A DNA stretch of 64,000 nucleotides, from NCBI GenBank assembly GCA_934435205.1, contig CAKSAK010000009.1, positions 44,177-108,176 of the forward strand, in the 5' to 3' direction. The position numbers and the translations under genes are program-made. Source of the stretch: an uncultured Ruminococcus sp. Its GTDB lineage: Bacteria; Bacillota; Clostridia; Oscillospirales; Ruminococcaceae. Below, in pieces: positions 52,568 to 60,979 of this stretch (the stretch's first letter is position 1; each line of letters starts with the position of its first letter). The notes beneath the pieces are model-generated. The model saw nothing but the letters and a program-made list of their open reading frames with translations. It was not told the DNA's origin and did not search any database.

Positions 52568-53281
52568 ATGCATATTGCAGTTTGTGATGATGAGTCGTAT
52601 TTTCGAAAAATACTGATCAAAGATTTAAACACTTATGCAGAAGAATATTGTTTAGAGCTTATAATATATGAATACCGTGATGGCAATGATTTGTTGACAT
52701 CAAACATATCGTTTGATGTTATTTTTATGGATTATAGAATGGAAGAAAGAAACGGACTGGATACCGTTTCTGTGCTGCGAAAGCGGAATATAGATACCAA
52801 GGTAATATTTATAAGCAGTTACAAGGAAGTCGTTTTTGATAGTATGAAGGTAAATACGTTTCGCTTTTTGGTCAAGCCTTACAATAAAGAGGATCTATAT
52901 GAGGCCTTAAATTCAGTAATAGCAATACAAGAAGCGAATTCGTATATAGTCTTGAAGGATACCGTCAATCAAAAGAGCATAACAATTCCAGAAGACCAAA
53001 TAATATACGCACAGGCCGATAATAATTACGCAGAGGTAGTAACACCTAACGGAATATTTGTTTATTTAGATAAAATATCTAAACTTGAAAAAGAACTAAA
53101 AGATGAATACTTTTATCGCTCAAATCGCTCATTTATCGTGAATTTTAACTACATAATAGGATATAGTAAAAAAGAAATTGAACTATCTAATGGTCATAAG
53201 GCACTTATTTCAAGTTCAAAATATAAGGACTTTAAAAGTAAATATCTGAATTATCTTAAAAGAAAAAGTATAGGAGACTAG
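52568..53281 (+). CDS. LytTR response regulator (AgrA-like)
   Basis: This 237-aa regulator has a receiver domain (VCDDESYFRKIL, phospho-Asp in DVIFMDYRM at about residue 55, Lys in LVKPYNKED) and a LytTR DNA-binding domain (IIYAQADNNYAEVVTPNGIF, YFYRSNRSFIVNFNYI). ATG 52568 follows CGGGAGGTTTTT. It is two bases from the sensor kinase gene. Divergent from the VWA toxin gene, it may control the island, in the way Agr systems control bacteriocins or toxins. No AgrB/AgrD gene is here. Confidence 0.92.
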   Translation: MHIAVCDDESYFRKILIKDLNTYAEEYCLELIIYEYRDGNDLLTSNISFDVIFMDYRMEERNGLDTVSVLRKRNIDTKVIFISSYKEVVFDSMKVNTFRFLVKPYNKEDLYEALNSVIAIQEANSYIVLKDTVNQKSITIPEDQIIYAQADNNYAEVVTPNGIFVYLDKISKLEKELKDEYFYRSNRSFIVNFNYIIGYSKKEIELSNGHKALISSSKYKDFKSKYLNYLKRKSIGD

Positions 53282-53283
53282 TA

Positions 53284-54579
53284 ATGAACGTACTGCAAAC
53301 TTTTGAATTTGCAATTATTTCTGTTCTGTATTTATTTACAATTACACAAACTATTGATCTTATAGCTGTTCCAGGTGAATATACAAAAAAGCAAGCACTG
53401 GTATTAACTTCATATATGGCTTCAGGCTGTATTTGTTCTTGGAATAGGGATTCCAGTCACCCGATAGTTTTTCTAGTGGCTACAATGTGTTTTTATTCAT
53501 TGCTTTTAATTTATAATATAATGCTTTTTAAGACAAAAAAATCAACAGCGGTCTATGTTTCCATTATGATTTTAGTGTTAGATTCAATTTTTCAATCTGT
53601 CGGATGTATTCTTATTGAATTATTCACTCAGAAATTTAATCGTTCGTTTGTTTTAAATACTTCATCTTTGCTATTTAACATCATTACTCTAACTTTGATA
53701 CGAGTCCTAAAAAGAAATTATAAAAATCAAATAAGAAATACTGTAAATTTACTCTCAAAAAAATTATACATATTGATATTGGCTGCACTGATCATCGTTG
53801 GAGAACTATGTGGAAATATGGCTGTCGAATCCAACGAATTATACTTTGACAACAGAATAAACATCTTTTTAACTTCATTGACCATTGTAGCTTTTTTGAT
53901 CATAATAATCTCACTAATATTCAGCAGCATATCCACACGATACTACGAAAACATCTCTCGAATAATGGAAAAACAAGTTAACGATCAAGTTGAGCACTAT
54001 AAGAAAATCAACAAACTAACAGATGATCTGAGAGAATTTCGTCACGACTATAAGAATCATATGATATGTTTGCAGGCTATGCTTGAAAAAGGGTTGTTAG
54101 ACGATGCTATTGAATACACTAAAAATATTACCAAACAGGATTTGGTCTCTGATAATAAATTTTCGACTGGAAACCAAATTGCAGACTCAATTTTAGCGGA
54201 AAAAGAAGAGCTGGCTGAACGCATCGGTTGCCAAATCAAAGTCACAGGATTTATTTCAGATGAGATATCTGCTGTAAATCTATGTATAATGCTTTTCAAT
54301 GCTCTAGATAACGCATTAGAAGCGTGTGCAAAAATCAAGGCCTCAAAAAAAGATGCCATTACAGTAAAATGTGCAATTATCCAAAATGTTCAAATAATCA
54401 GGATATCAAATCCAAATCATTGCAACAATGATTTTCTTGATACTTCAAAAGCAGATAAAGATAATCACGGATTTGGTCTATATAACATAAGAAAAACAGT
54501 TGAAAAACTAGGCGGAGAAATGAAGATCCCAAGCAAGTTTCCAGAGTTCGTCCTTGAATTGGAATTCCCGATAAAATAG
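53284..54579 (+). CDS. GHKL sensor histidine kinase (AgrC-like)
   Basis: This 431-aa kinase has six to seven N-terminal helices (about residues 1-225), then the H-box LREFRHDYKNHMICLQ with the phospho-His, and a GHKL ATPase domain (LFNALDNALEACAKIK as N-box, NHGFGLYNI as G-box). AgrC-like kinases with such membrane domains sense peptides. It pairs with the LytTR regulator, two bases upstream. The signal is unknown. Confidence 0.9.
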   Translation: MNVLQTFEFAIISVLYLFTITQTIDLIAVPGEYTKKQALVLTSYMASGCICSWNRDSSHPIVFLVATMCFYSLLLIYNIMLFKTKKSTAVYVSIMILVLDSIFQSVGCILIELFTQKFNRSFVLNTSSLLFNIITLTLIRVLKRNYKNQIRNTVNLLSKKLYILILAALIIVGELCGNMAVESNELYFDNRINIFLTSLTIVAFLIIIISLIFSSISTRYYENISRIMEKQVNDQVEHYKKINKLTDDLREFRHDYKNHMICLQAMLEKGLLDDAIEYTKNITKQDLVSDNKFSTGNQIADSILAEKEELAERIGCQIKVTGFISDEISAVNLCIMLFNALDNALEACAKIKASKKDAITVKCAIIQNVQIIRISNPNHCNNDFLDTSKADKDNHGFGLYNIRKTVEKLGGEMKIPSKFPEFVLELEFPIK

Positions 54580-54606
54580 AAATAGGCGCTGTAAAAAACG
54601 CACAAC

Positions 54607-54647
54607 AAAGCCCGTGAATTTCCACATTGAGGAAGTTCACGGGTTTT
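54607..54647 (+). terminator. Terminator after the sensor kinase
   Basis: CAAAGCCCGTGAATTTCC, loop ACATTGA, GGAAGTTCACGGGTTTT. Confidence 0.85.
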
Positions 54648-54681
54648 AATGCATCGCATAGCAAAAAAGAACTGTCTGATT

Positions 54682-54808
54682 GTAACCATCTAATCCCCCG
54701 CACCCTCCCCAAAAAATAATCAGACCATGCAAGGCATTACCATCCTGCAGGGTCATATTCATTCATTCGTCTTTGAATTTGAGATTTTTGTCTACATACC
54801 TGATCATA
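54682..54808. repeat. IS66-type element end, copy 2
   Basis: GTAACCATCTAATCCCCCGC at the start and CTACATACCTGATCATATG at the end match the copy at 36538-36654 in the same direction. A second GTACCCGTCAAATTCTCCGC follows at 54809, like another IS66 terminal sequence. Confidence 0.65.
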
Positions 54809-54898
54809 TGTACCCGTCAAATTCTCCGCATCTACCCCACCGATGTCTAAAGAAGAATAATAAACTTCAAGCAACTCCATAGAGAACACCTTAATAAT

Positions 54899-55090
54899 AC
54901 AACTCAGATTATTGATGAGATCTTGTCCGAAGGTTCAATATCCGATGTTAATTTGCGAATGCTTGTCAAACGAATTCTTATTCATCAAAATGAAGATAAA
55001 AGCCTCGACATCAAATTTGAGATGAACAGAGAGTTCAATGACACGGTCAGCGTATTTATAGATCCGATGGACGAATTAGAAAGTGCATAG
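54899..55090 (+). pseudogene. Serine recombinase, C-terminal fragment
   Basis: The frame reads TTQIIDEILSEGSISDVNLR, MLVKRILIHQNEDKSLDIKF, EMNREFNDTVSV and stops at 55090. This is the C-terminal end of a large serine recombinase of the type found in integrative elements. There is no start and the catalytic N-terminus is absent. It marks a lost mobile element next to the tRNA scars. Confidence 0.7.
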
Positions 55091-55246
55091 AGATGCAATA
55101 AGATCCGCAGGCAGTTCTGCGGATTTTCTCTTGCTTATATGAACATATTAAACAGCAGACGAGCTGCACCTAGCAACGAACTTTGGGATAAGATCTGTTA
55201 AAAATCAATTTTCATTCATCAGGTCTTGCTATCGAATTTATTATAT
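55091..55246. other. Non-coding stretch between recombinase scar and tRNA scar
   Basis: About 160 bases with no supported gene. I see nothing in it beyond A/T-rich sequence. Confidence 0.35.
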
Positions 55247-55338
55247 AAAAAGAAAAAAGCCCGATATAATCGAGCTTTTCATGGTGCGGATGACGGGACT
55301 TGAACCCACATGACCTTGCGATCACTAGCACCTGAGGG
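55247..55338 (-). repeat. 3' half of a tRNA-Leu gene with its terminator, scar 1
   Basis: On the minus strand CCCTCAGGTGCTAGTGATCG, CAAGGTCATGTGGGTTCAAG, TCCCGTCATCCGCACCA reads from the anticodon loop (CAG) to CCA of a tRNA-Leu, followed by the hairpin AAAGCTCGAT/ATCGGGCTTTTTTC. No partner for the CATCCGC acceptor arm is found upstream, so the 5' half is absent. It is directly repeated at 60177-60268. Confidence 0.8.
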
Positions 55339-55427
55339 TAGGGTAACGTTAGTGAAAATATAATTTTGAGATTTAAGGATATATTGATGTGACTCATTGG
55401 GTAGAGTATACCCATTTGAGACTATTA

Positions 55428-55456
55428 ATTATACCGCTTTTTCAGAGGCTCGTCAA
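55428..55456 (-). promoter_or_regulatory. Strong promoter aimed at the tRNA-Leu scar
   Basis: On the minus strand TTGACG (55456-55451), 17 bases, TATAAT (55433-55428). A short hairpin GGGTA/TACCC follows. It looks like a stable-RNA promoter left after loss of the tRNA 5' half. Confidence 0.65.
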
Positions 55457-55576
55457 CGCTATGGTCTGGTTGGCGCTTACAAATCCTATATCCACGCAAA
55501 ATAATACTCACGATATTTTTTATGCGTTCTACGAGCGCATATTCAGCCTATCCTGATTAGTGTAAAAATAGATTAA

Positions 55577-56041
55577 TTAATTGTCAAATCGATTCGGCTT
55601 GATATACAATGTTTGTAATTCACCTTTGTCATCAATTGAACATATGATATTACCGTCAATCTTTACAATAGATGATCCTTTATGTTGTGGGTAGATATCT
55701 ATTTCAATTACCCCATTTACTTTATCAAATTTAATATGTGCATTTGAAACGTATTCTTTGGCTTCTTCATTAGATAAGAAGTAATCGTATATATGTCCTT
55801 TATTATGATTGACACTACCCTTTCTTGGATTTATAAATGTTCCATTGGGGGCTTCAGGAATCTGAATAATGCACCGCTCTGCCCTAATTAATGGAAGAAA
55901 TCCTTGAACCCCAATAAGTGTATCTGTGTCAAGGTCAAACATAAGTTTCAAATATCCAATTGTCAGTGAATAATTGTTTAACTTACATCTATTTTCATAA
56001 TTAAGACTATGTGTGTGGTATTCGTATATTAAGTCTGTCAT
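55577..56041 (-). CDS. Hypothetical protein
   Basis: This 154-aa soluble protein starts at ATG 56041 after AGGTGATGTAAT. Features are FLPLIRAERCIIQIPEAPNG, VIEIDIYPQHKGSSIVKIDG and a basic C-terminus. I do not recognise a family; it could be an immunity protein carried by the element. Confidence 0.55.
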   Translation of the reverse strand: MTDLIYEYHTHSLNYENRCKLNNYSLTIGYLKLMFDLDTDTLIGVQGFLPLIRAERCIIQIPEAPNGTFINPRKGSVNHNKGHIYDYFLSNEEAKEYVSNAHIKFDKVNGVIEIDIYPQHKGSSIVKIDGNIICSIDDKGELQTLYIKPNRFDN

Positions 56042-56136
56042 ATTACATCACCTCACCTTAATACGACTTGAATACAAAATGCCAAACTGTATTGGAAGCT
56101 GGATCAATCAATAATTCGTAACAGCCTGTACTTCCA

Positions 56137-57006
56137 TTACCTGTCCTCATCTCCCGTTATAAAATCCGCCTTTCTCACCAAAACGAATGCCAATGCTACT
56201 AGTATCACTATCAGCACCGCAAAGTAAATGTACGAATATGATATCTCATAGATCTGTCTGCGGAAAAACTTTGTAAAGTGCGTTTTGACTATTGCATTGC
56301 AGCATGGGAACGCCCAGCGTAGTTTCGTTTCAAGATATATCGCCGCTCCGCCTGCAACTAGAAGAAAGACATCAAGGCCAATGCCAATAAGCTTTTTGCC
56401 AAGCTCAGCGAAAACCAGCATTACAAGGCCGCACAGTATAAGCAAAAGGAATATCAGCGCCACTGAATTGGCCGCCGAACGCAGAGGGACATACTGATAG
56501 TAAAGATTTTCGGGGATAAGTCCTGCACCAAAACTGTCGGCGTTTTCGGGGAATAGCCTACTGTAATCTGTAACAGTTGCAGACCATTGCGACAGCCACT
56601 TAATGTGCCCTGCCGCCGAGATTATGGTGCTTAATATTACGCCAAACAGGAACGTCAGCGCCGACAATATCAGAAAAAGCATTTGTCCAAGCAGCCAGTT
56701 TTTGCGGCCTGTTCGCTGAACGCTGAACAGCAAATTGCCGTCGCTTTTCGGAAAGTCGCCGATAAGCGTGATGAACACAACGGGCATTATCATCATTAGC
56801 ACGTCGGAATTTGCGGTGGCGATGAACGGCTCGAACAGCCCAAGCTTCACCCCTGTCTGTTCGGACATTTCCACCAAGGGCGATACCGCAAACTGACTTA
56901 TAAAAATTAGTGCGCACAAAAATATCAACATTCTTGAACTGCATATCCACTTGACATATTCGGTTCTTGCCGTACCCCAAATGCCCCTAAATGATAGATT
57001 ACTCAC
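56137..57006 (-). CDS. ABC-2 type permease-like membrane protein 1
   Basis: This 289-aa protein has about six hydrophobic segments and the general layout of ABC-2 exporter permeases (helix pair near the N-terminus, then GDFPKSDGNLLFSVQRTGRK and helices to the end). GTG 57006 after ATGAGGTGTGACTGCT is favoured over GTG 57015. It overlaps the next gene by eight bases. Its GC is higher than the toxin island. No ABC ATPase gene accompanies it. Confidence 0.65.
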   Translation of the reverse strand: MSNLSFRGIWGTARTEYVKWICSSRMLIFLCALIFISQFAVSPLVEMSEQTGVKLGLFEPFIATANSDVLMMIMPVVFITLIGDFPKSDGNLLFSVQRTGRKNWLLGQMLFLILSALTFLFGVILSTIISAAGHIKWLSQWSATVTDYSRLFPENADSFGAGLIPENLYYQYVPLRSAANSVALIFLLLILCGLVMLVFAELGKKLIGIGLDVFLLVAGGAAIYLETKLRWAFPCCNAIVKTHFTKFFRRQIYEISYSYIYFAVLIVILVALAFVLVRKADFITGDEDR

Positions 57007-57838
57007 AGCAGTCACACCTCATATGCAGGACGACGATCGCAATTATCGCCGAGATGACCGCAAACATTATGACCGCAATGACCACATACAGCTCCTCAGA
57101 GCTTTCAAAAGCTTTGAATATGCCGCTGAATGAAAAAAGCTGCAAACGTTTTTTGCCCTCCGCCGAAATGCTTTTTGAAAGCCTGCCTATGAAAATATTG
57201 TAAAAGTGCAAAAGCATAAATGGTATGCAGGTCATCATATATTTGTTGCTGTTGAAAATTGAAATTATGTATGCAGGTAGCGTACACACAGCGCCCATTA
57301 TGAAAGCCCCTGCAAGTCTGCTGAAATAAAAGCCTGCAAAGCTCATTCCGTGAAGTGCGGCTCTGACTATGTTTTCGTCTACCTCCGCCGCCGACGGGAA
57401 AAGCCCGAAAGACAATGCTATGAAAAGTCCATAGCCAACGCACAAGATAACCGCAGAAGTCAGCATACCGACCAATAGCCTTGTGACTGCGAAAACGCCC
57501 TTGCCGCAGCGGTGCATTTCAAAGCGTTTGAGAGAACTTTTTTCCGACGAAACGCTTTTTACAAATGGCAGCACGCAGATAACAGGCGCAAACATAATAA
57601 GCCAACTGCTCATTGCAGAGCGGACAACATTTTCACGGACGACTTGATTATCCGCCGCAAACTGCGCAATATCACCAGATAGCAGCATTGTCGCCACCGA
57701 ATAGCCCTTTCCGTTTTCAGGGTCGGAATAAACATTTGTCACGCAGCACAAAGCAAATATCATCAGCACACAGACCACTGGGATAGGGCTGACAAACATT
57801 CTGCAAAGCTGCATTTTCAGACTTCTGAGAGTTCTCAT
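56999..57838 (-). CDS. ABC-2 type permease-like membrane protein 2
   Basis: This 279-aa protein has about six hydrophobic segments (first at about 16-36, VVCVLMIFALCCV) and a large middle loop (KSVSSEKSSLKRFEMHRCG). It is similar in plan to the preceding permease and encoded on the same strand with overlapping ends, so the two probably form a heterodimer. ATG 57838 follows TTAAGGAGCAAACGGCA. Confidence 0.65.
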   Translation of the reverse strand: MRTLRSLKMQLCRMFVSPIPVVCVLMIFALCCVTNVYSDPENGKGYSVATMLLSGDIAQFAADNQVVRENVVRSAMSSWLIMFAPVICVLPFVKSVSSEKSSLKRFEMHRCGKGVFAVTRLLVGMLTSAVILCVGYGLFIALSFGLFPSAAEVDENIVRAALHGMSFAGFYFSRLAGAFIMGAVCTLPAYIISIFNSNKYMMTCIPFMLLHFYNIFIGRLSKSISAEGKKRLQLFSFSGIFKAFESSEELYVVIAVIMFAVISAIIAIVVLHMRCDCCE

Positions 57839-57851
57839 TGCCGTTTGCTCC

Positions 57852-58982
57852 TTAATTTTCGGTCATTATGTTCATATCCTCATTGTTAAACAACACAAGC
57901 GGCTCGCCTGTTATGGCGTTGACGAACACCATTCGCTCGCTGTCGATAGTGGTATCGAGCCAAATGAACCAGCCGGGTTCAGATTCATAAGTCGTGCCCT
58001 CTTGAAAATAAAACTGCCCGTCCGTCTCCTTGTTCCAATCCTCGCCATTGGCTTTCACGACCTTCGGCATATATCCGAAGCCTATCTCGCTGACAGTATA
58101 CTTGTGATTTGCGGCAAGGGTGTTTTCGCATATATCCAGCGCCGATTGCAGCGTCACATATTCGTTCACATTTTGGGTAACATTGCTGATCTCACAAAAG
58201 CCGTGGTCGCCGAGAAATTCGCCAACTTTATCGGGGGAGGTCATATAAAGCTTTGCGCCGAAATATGGGTACTGATCAAAATCGCCGTCACTGTAAAAAA
58301 ATCTGTTCAGCTCCATACCTTCTGCTGTCCGCTGGATATGGAAAAACAGGGCGTTTTCCTGCTGAAATTTCAGTATATCAACATACGCTATACGCATATC
58401 GCCAAAGCCGTTATTGGCCAGCTTTTGCAGAAAACCGTTGACATACTTCACCCCTTGGCTGAGCTTGTATTTCTTCCCGTCCAAAGTGATTTCCTCGTCC
58501 GCAAAATCACGATCGACAAATACAGTTTTTATGACCTCACAATCATAAGCAGACTCTCCAGACAGAAAACCAATCCCGCCGTTAGATGCAACATTGAGAT
58601 AATTTGTGCCGTCATCGTAAACATTTCCGGCAGGCAAAGCGTTGTCAAAGCCCTGATAATACTCGCTTTTATAGTCCTCATCTGCAATAAAAAGCGGTCT
58701 TACCTTATCAAAAAGCTGCTCGCAGTCCGCCGCCTGTTTAAGCTGAACGCAATCCGCCTTATGGGGAAAATCCTCCGCCAAAGCGTTCAACGCCTCGGGC
58801 TGGATAGTCATATTTTCGTACTCTGTTTTGGTGGAAAGGATATCGTTTTTCACGTCTGAGAGGCTTTCAAATTCAGCATTGACCTCTGCTGCTTTACTGC
58901 CATTTGCCCCACTGTTACCCGAACAAGCCGTGAAAGTGAGTAACAACAGCACTAATATAATTGGTATGTATTTATGTTTCAT
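57852..58982 (-). CDS. Lipoprotein of unknown function
   Basis: This 376-aa protein has a lipoprotein signal (MKHKYIPIILVLLLLTFTAC, Cys20) and a large extracellular domain with no recognised family (AYVDILKFQQENALFFHIQ, FGYMPKVVKANGEDWN). ATG 58982 follows AAAAGGAGCAGCA. It is the first gene of a three-gene unit with two permeases, suggesting a lipoprotein-plus-exporter system for an unknown substrate. Confidence 0.75.
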   Translation of the reverse strand: MKHKYIPIILVLLLLTFTACSGNSGANGSKAAEVNAEFESLSDVKNDILSTKTEYENMTIQPEALNALAEDFPHKADCVQLKQAADCEQLFDKVRPLFIADEDYKSEYYQGFDNALPAGNVYDDGTNYLNVASNGGIGFLSGESAYDCEVIKTVFVDRDFADEEITLDGKKYKLSQGVKYVNGFLQKLANNGFGDMRIAYVDILKFQQENALFFHIQRTAEGMELNRFFYSDGDFDQYPYFGAKLYMTSPDKVGEFLGDHGFCEISNVTQNVNEYVTLQSALDICENTLAANHKYTVSEIGFGYMPKVVKANGEDWNKETDGQFYFQEGTTYESEPGWFIWLDTTIDSERMVFVNAITGEPLVLFNNEDMNIMTEN

Positions 58983-59036
58983 TGCTGCTCCTTTTTTTAT
59001 TTTTTTGTACTTTATTTATAAAAAGCTGCAAGCTTT

Positions 59037-59064
59037 ATATTACATATTTTACACCATTTTGCAA
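59037..59064 (-). promoter_or_regulatory. Candidate promoter of the lipoprotein operon
   Basis: On the minus strand TTGCAA (59064-59059), 16 bases, TAATAT (59042-59037). Confidence 0.5.
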
Positions 59065-59116
59065 GGAATTTCAATAGTAGCAGAAAAAAAGCTGTTTATA
59101 CGGCTATCAATTTATG

Positions 59117-59145
59117 TTGAAAATTTCATAGATATGAGATATAAT
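59117..59145 (+). promoter_or_regulatory. Promoter of the small membrane gene
   Basis: TTGAAA at 59117-59122, 17 bases, TATAAT at 59140-59145. Confidence 0.75.
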
Positions 59146-59200
59146 GAAGAAATAAGGGCTGCATATTTTATAAAATAATTTTTATAGGGGGGGAAAGATA

Positions 59201-59428
59201 ATGGACAAAAATACAAAAAACGGCGATCTGAGAAAAAGAGTGATTTACATTATTACTGCGATCGTTGCGGTAATTGTGGCACAGGTCATTGCGGATAATC
59301 TTCTTGACGGTTCGTTTGCGTGGACTTTGGCAATAATGGTAATTCTGCTGCTGATTTTTGTGCCTATAGGATCGTTTATCGATAAGAAGATAGACGCTCA
59401 TTATGAAAACGAAAAAATCAGTTGCTAA
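59201..59428 (+). CDS. Small membrane protein
   Basis: This 75-aa protein has two helices (about residues 13-31 and 40-60) and short charged ends. ATG 59201 follows TAGGGGGGGGAAAGATA, an unusual poly-G SD. It converges with the pentapeptide gene and overlaps its end by 11 bases. Function unknown. Confidence 0.65.
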   Translation: MDKNTKNGDLRKRVIYIITAIVAVIVAQVIADNLLDGSFAWTLAIMVILLLIFVPIGSFIDKKIDAHYENEKISC

Positions 59429-59924
59429 CCAGCAAGTGTGCGAGAGCCTTCTCATCGGACAATATACCGTTAGCCCCAAAATCAATATTTTTAAAATAGG
59501 CATTTTGTAATCCCTTGCAGTTTTTTACAATAACATTATGGAATGAACAGTTTGAAAAGTAGCAGTTCGCAAAATCAACGTTCTCAAATGTGGTGCGGTA
59601 AAATTCGCAATTCTCAAAATTGCTGCCACATATTGATGAGTCAGAGAATCGTACAGTATTAAATGAGATATCCTGAAACTCATTTTTTATCAGTTTTGAA
59701 TCGCAAATATTGCATTGCGAAAAAGATGAGTAACCAAATTTATTTTTGCTGATAAGGGCGTCCGAAAAGTTGCAATACTCCCATTTACTTTCAAAAATCA
59801 TTGAATCATATAGCTCAAGGTCGCTCTGCTCTACCTTAGTAAAGTTGCAATCAACAACATGGATAGAGCCATAATTAGAGCCGGTTATATTGGAAAAAGT
59901 CTGCTTTTCATAGTTGTTAAACAT
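59418..59924 (-). CDS. Pentapeptide-repeat protein, copy 2
   Basis: This 168-aa protein is a close paralog of the one at 49499 (shared ELYDSMIFES, NKFGYSS, YFSNCSFH, NCKGL, LSDEKAL). The repeats build a right-handed beta-helix. No toxin gene is next to it here, unlike copy 1, so it may be an orphan immunity gene carried by the integrated element. ATG 59924 follows AAGGAGGACCT. Confidence 0.78.
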   Translation of the reverse strand: MFNNYEKQTFSNITGSNYGSIHVVDCNFTKVEQSDLELYDSMIFESKWEYCNFSDALISKNKFGYSSFSQCNICDSKLIKNEFQDISFNTVRFSDSSICGSNFENCEFYRTTFENVDFANCYFSNCSFHNVIVKNCKGLQNAYFKNIDFGANGILSDEKALAHLLVSN

Positions 59925-59987
59925 AGGTCCTCCTTAAAGTCAACGCATTTTACTTGAGAAACTCATCGGGCATTATATACGATCGTT

Positions 59988-60176
59988 TCAGATGTTTTGG
60001 TATTGGATTTTAAGCCCTATTATTTTCAAAAAAACATCAAAAACATCTTCGTTTTCAATATTCCATTTGTATTTAATACCTATAATCTTTGTTCCTTTAA
60101 ATCTAATAGTGATGGTTTCGTCATTATAATACGCTGTTATTTGGCAATATATATCTGCCCTAATATTTGTATTGAT
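59988..60176 (-). pseudogene. C-terminal gene fragment beside the tRNA scar
   Basis: The frame INTNIRADIYCQITAYYNDE, TITIRFKGTKIIGIKYKW and NEDVFDVFLKIIGLKIQYQN ends at 59988 but upstream runs into the tRNA-Leu repeat without a start. It looks like the tail of an immunity-type gene cut by recombination at the attachment site. Confidence 0.4.
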
Positions 60177-60268
60177 AAAAGAAAAAAAGCCCGATAAAAT
60201 CGAGCTTTTCGTGGTGCGGATGACGGGACTTGAACCCACATGACCTTGCGATCACTAGCACCTGAGGG
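60177..60268 (-). repeat. 3' half of a tRNA-Leu gene with its terminator, scar 2
   Basis: Same sequence as 55247-55338 with a few changes, again starting at CCCTCAGG and missing the 5' half. The 4.9-kb segment between the two copies is probably an integrated element or the gap between two tandem insertions. Confidence 0.8.
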
Positions 60269-60313
60269 CAGCGTAACGATAGTGCGAGATAGTACCCGAT
60301 ATCCGCCTTTATT

Positions 60314-60979
60314 TTACTTTACTATTCTCCCATCACTTATCTCAATCACTCTGTCGCATTGTTCGGCGATTTTGGGATCGTGAGTAACTATCACTACTGT
60401 ACGTCCCTGTTTATTCAATGATTTGAACAGTGCCATGATCTCCGCAGAGGTTTTGGTATCAAGCGCACCTGTTGGTTCATCAGCAAGTATCACGCTCGGC
60501 TCGTTTACAATAGCACGCGCAATCGCCACACGCTGTTTCTGACCGCCGGAAAGTTTATTACAAGGCTTTTTCGCAAGTTCCTCAATTCCGACAGATTCAA
60601 GTGCGGCAAGCGCTTTTTCCTTTTTATTCTTGATTTTTGGTTTTGCAAAATTCAGCGGTATCATCACGTTTTCCAGTGCAGTAAAATCCTCGACAAGAGA
60701 AAAATCCTGCATTACCATACCGATTTTCTCGTTTCGTATTTTTGCATACTGCCGCTCGGAAAGATTCTTGACAAGCTCCCCGTCAAGGGTATACTCGCCG
60801 TCCTGATAGTCGTCAATACAGGCAAGGATATGCAAAAGCGTTGACTTTCCAGCACCGGATTTGCCGATTATTGCTGCCATTTCACCGTCCTGAATCTCGC
60901 AGGAAACGCCGTGCAGAGCTTCAAACTCGTTGGACTTTTTAGGGTTATATATCTTTGTTATGTTGTTAAGCTTAATCAT
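60314..60979 (-). CDS. ABC transporter ATP-binding protein (MacB/lactococcin-972 type)
   Basis: This 221-aa ATPase has Walker A GKSGAGKST, the Q-loop GMVMQDFSLVEDFTALENV, signature LSGGQKQR, Walker B VILADEPTGALD and the switch VTHDP. Its closest relatives are MacB/SalX-type and bacteriocin-export ATPases. ATG 60979 after CGGGAGATGGAATT overlaps the preceding permease stop (ATGA); earlier in-frame starts lie inside that gene. It is the last gene of a three-gene transporter unit. Confidence 0.93.
   Translation of the reverse strand: MIKLNNITKIYNPKKSNEFEALHGVSCEIQDGEMAAIIGKSGAGKSTLLHILACIDDYQDGEYTLDGELVKNLSERQYAKIRNEKIGMVMQDFSLVEDFTALENVMIPLNFAKPKIKNKKEKALAALESVGIEELAKKPCNKLSGGQKQRVAIARAIVNEPSVILADEPTGALDTKTSAEIMALFKSLNKQGRTVVIVTHDPKIAEQCDRVIEISDGRIVK

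Noticed and set aside
55212..55415. A 67-codon minus-strand ORF
   Set aside because: It runs through the tRNA-Leu 3' half and its terminator, so it is not a real gene.
60000..60239. The 83-codon minus ORF beginning inside the second tRNA scar
   Set aside because: Its start codons lie in tRNA sequence. Only the 3' part is listed, as a fragment.
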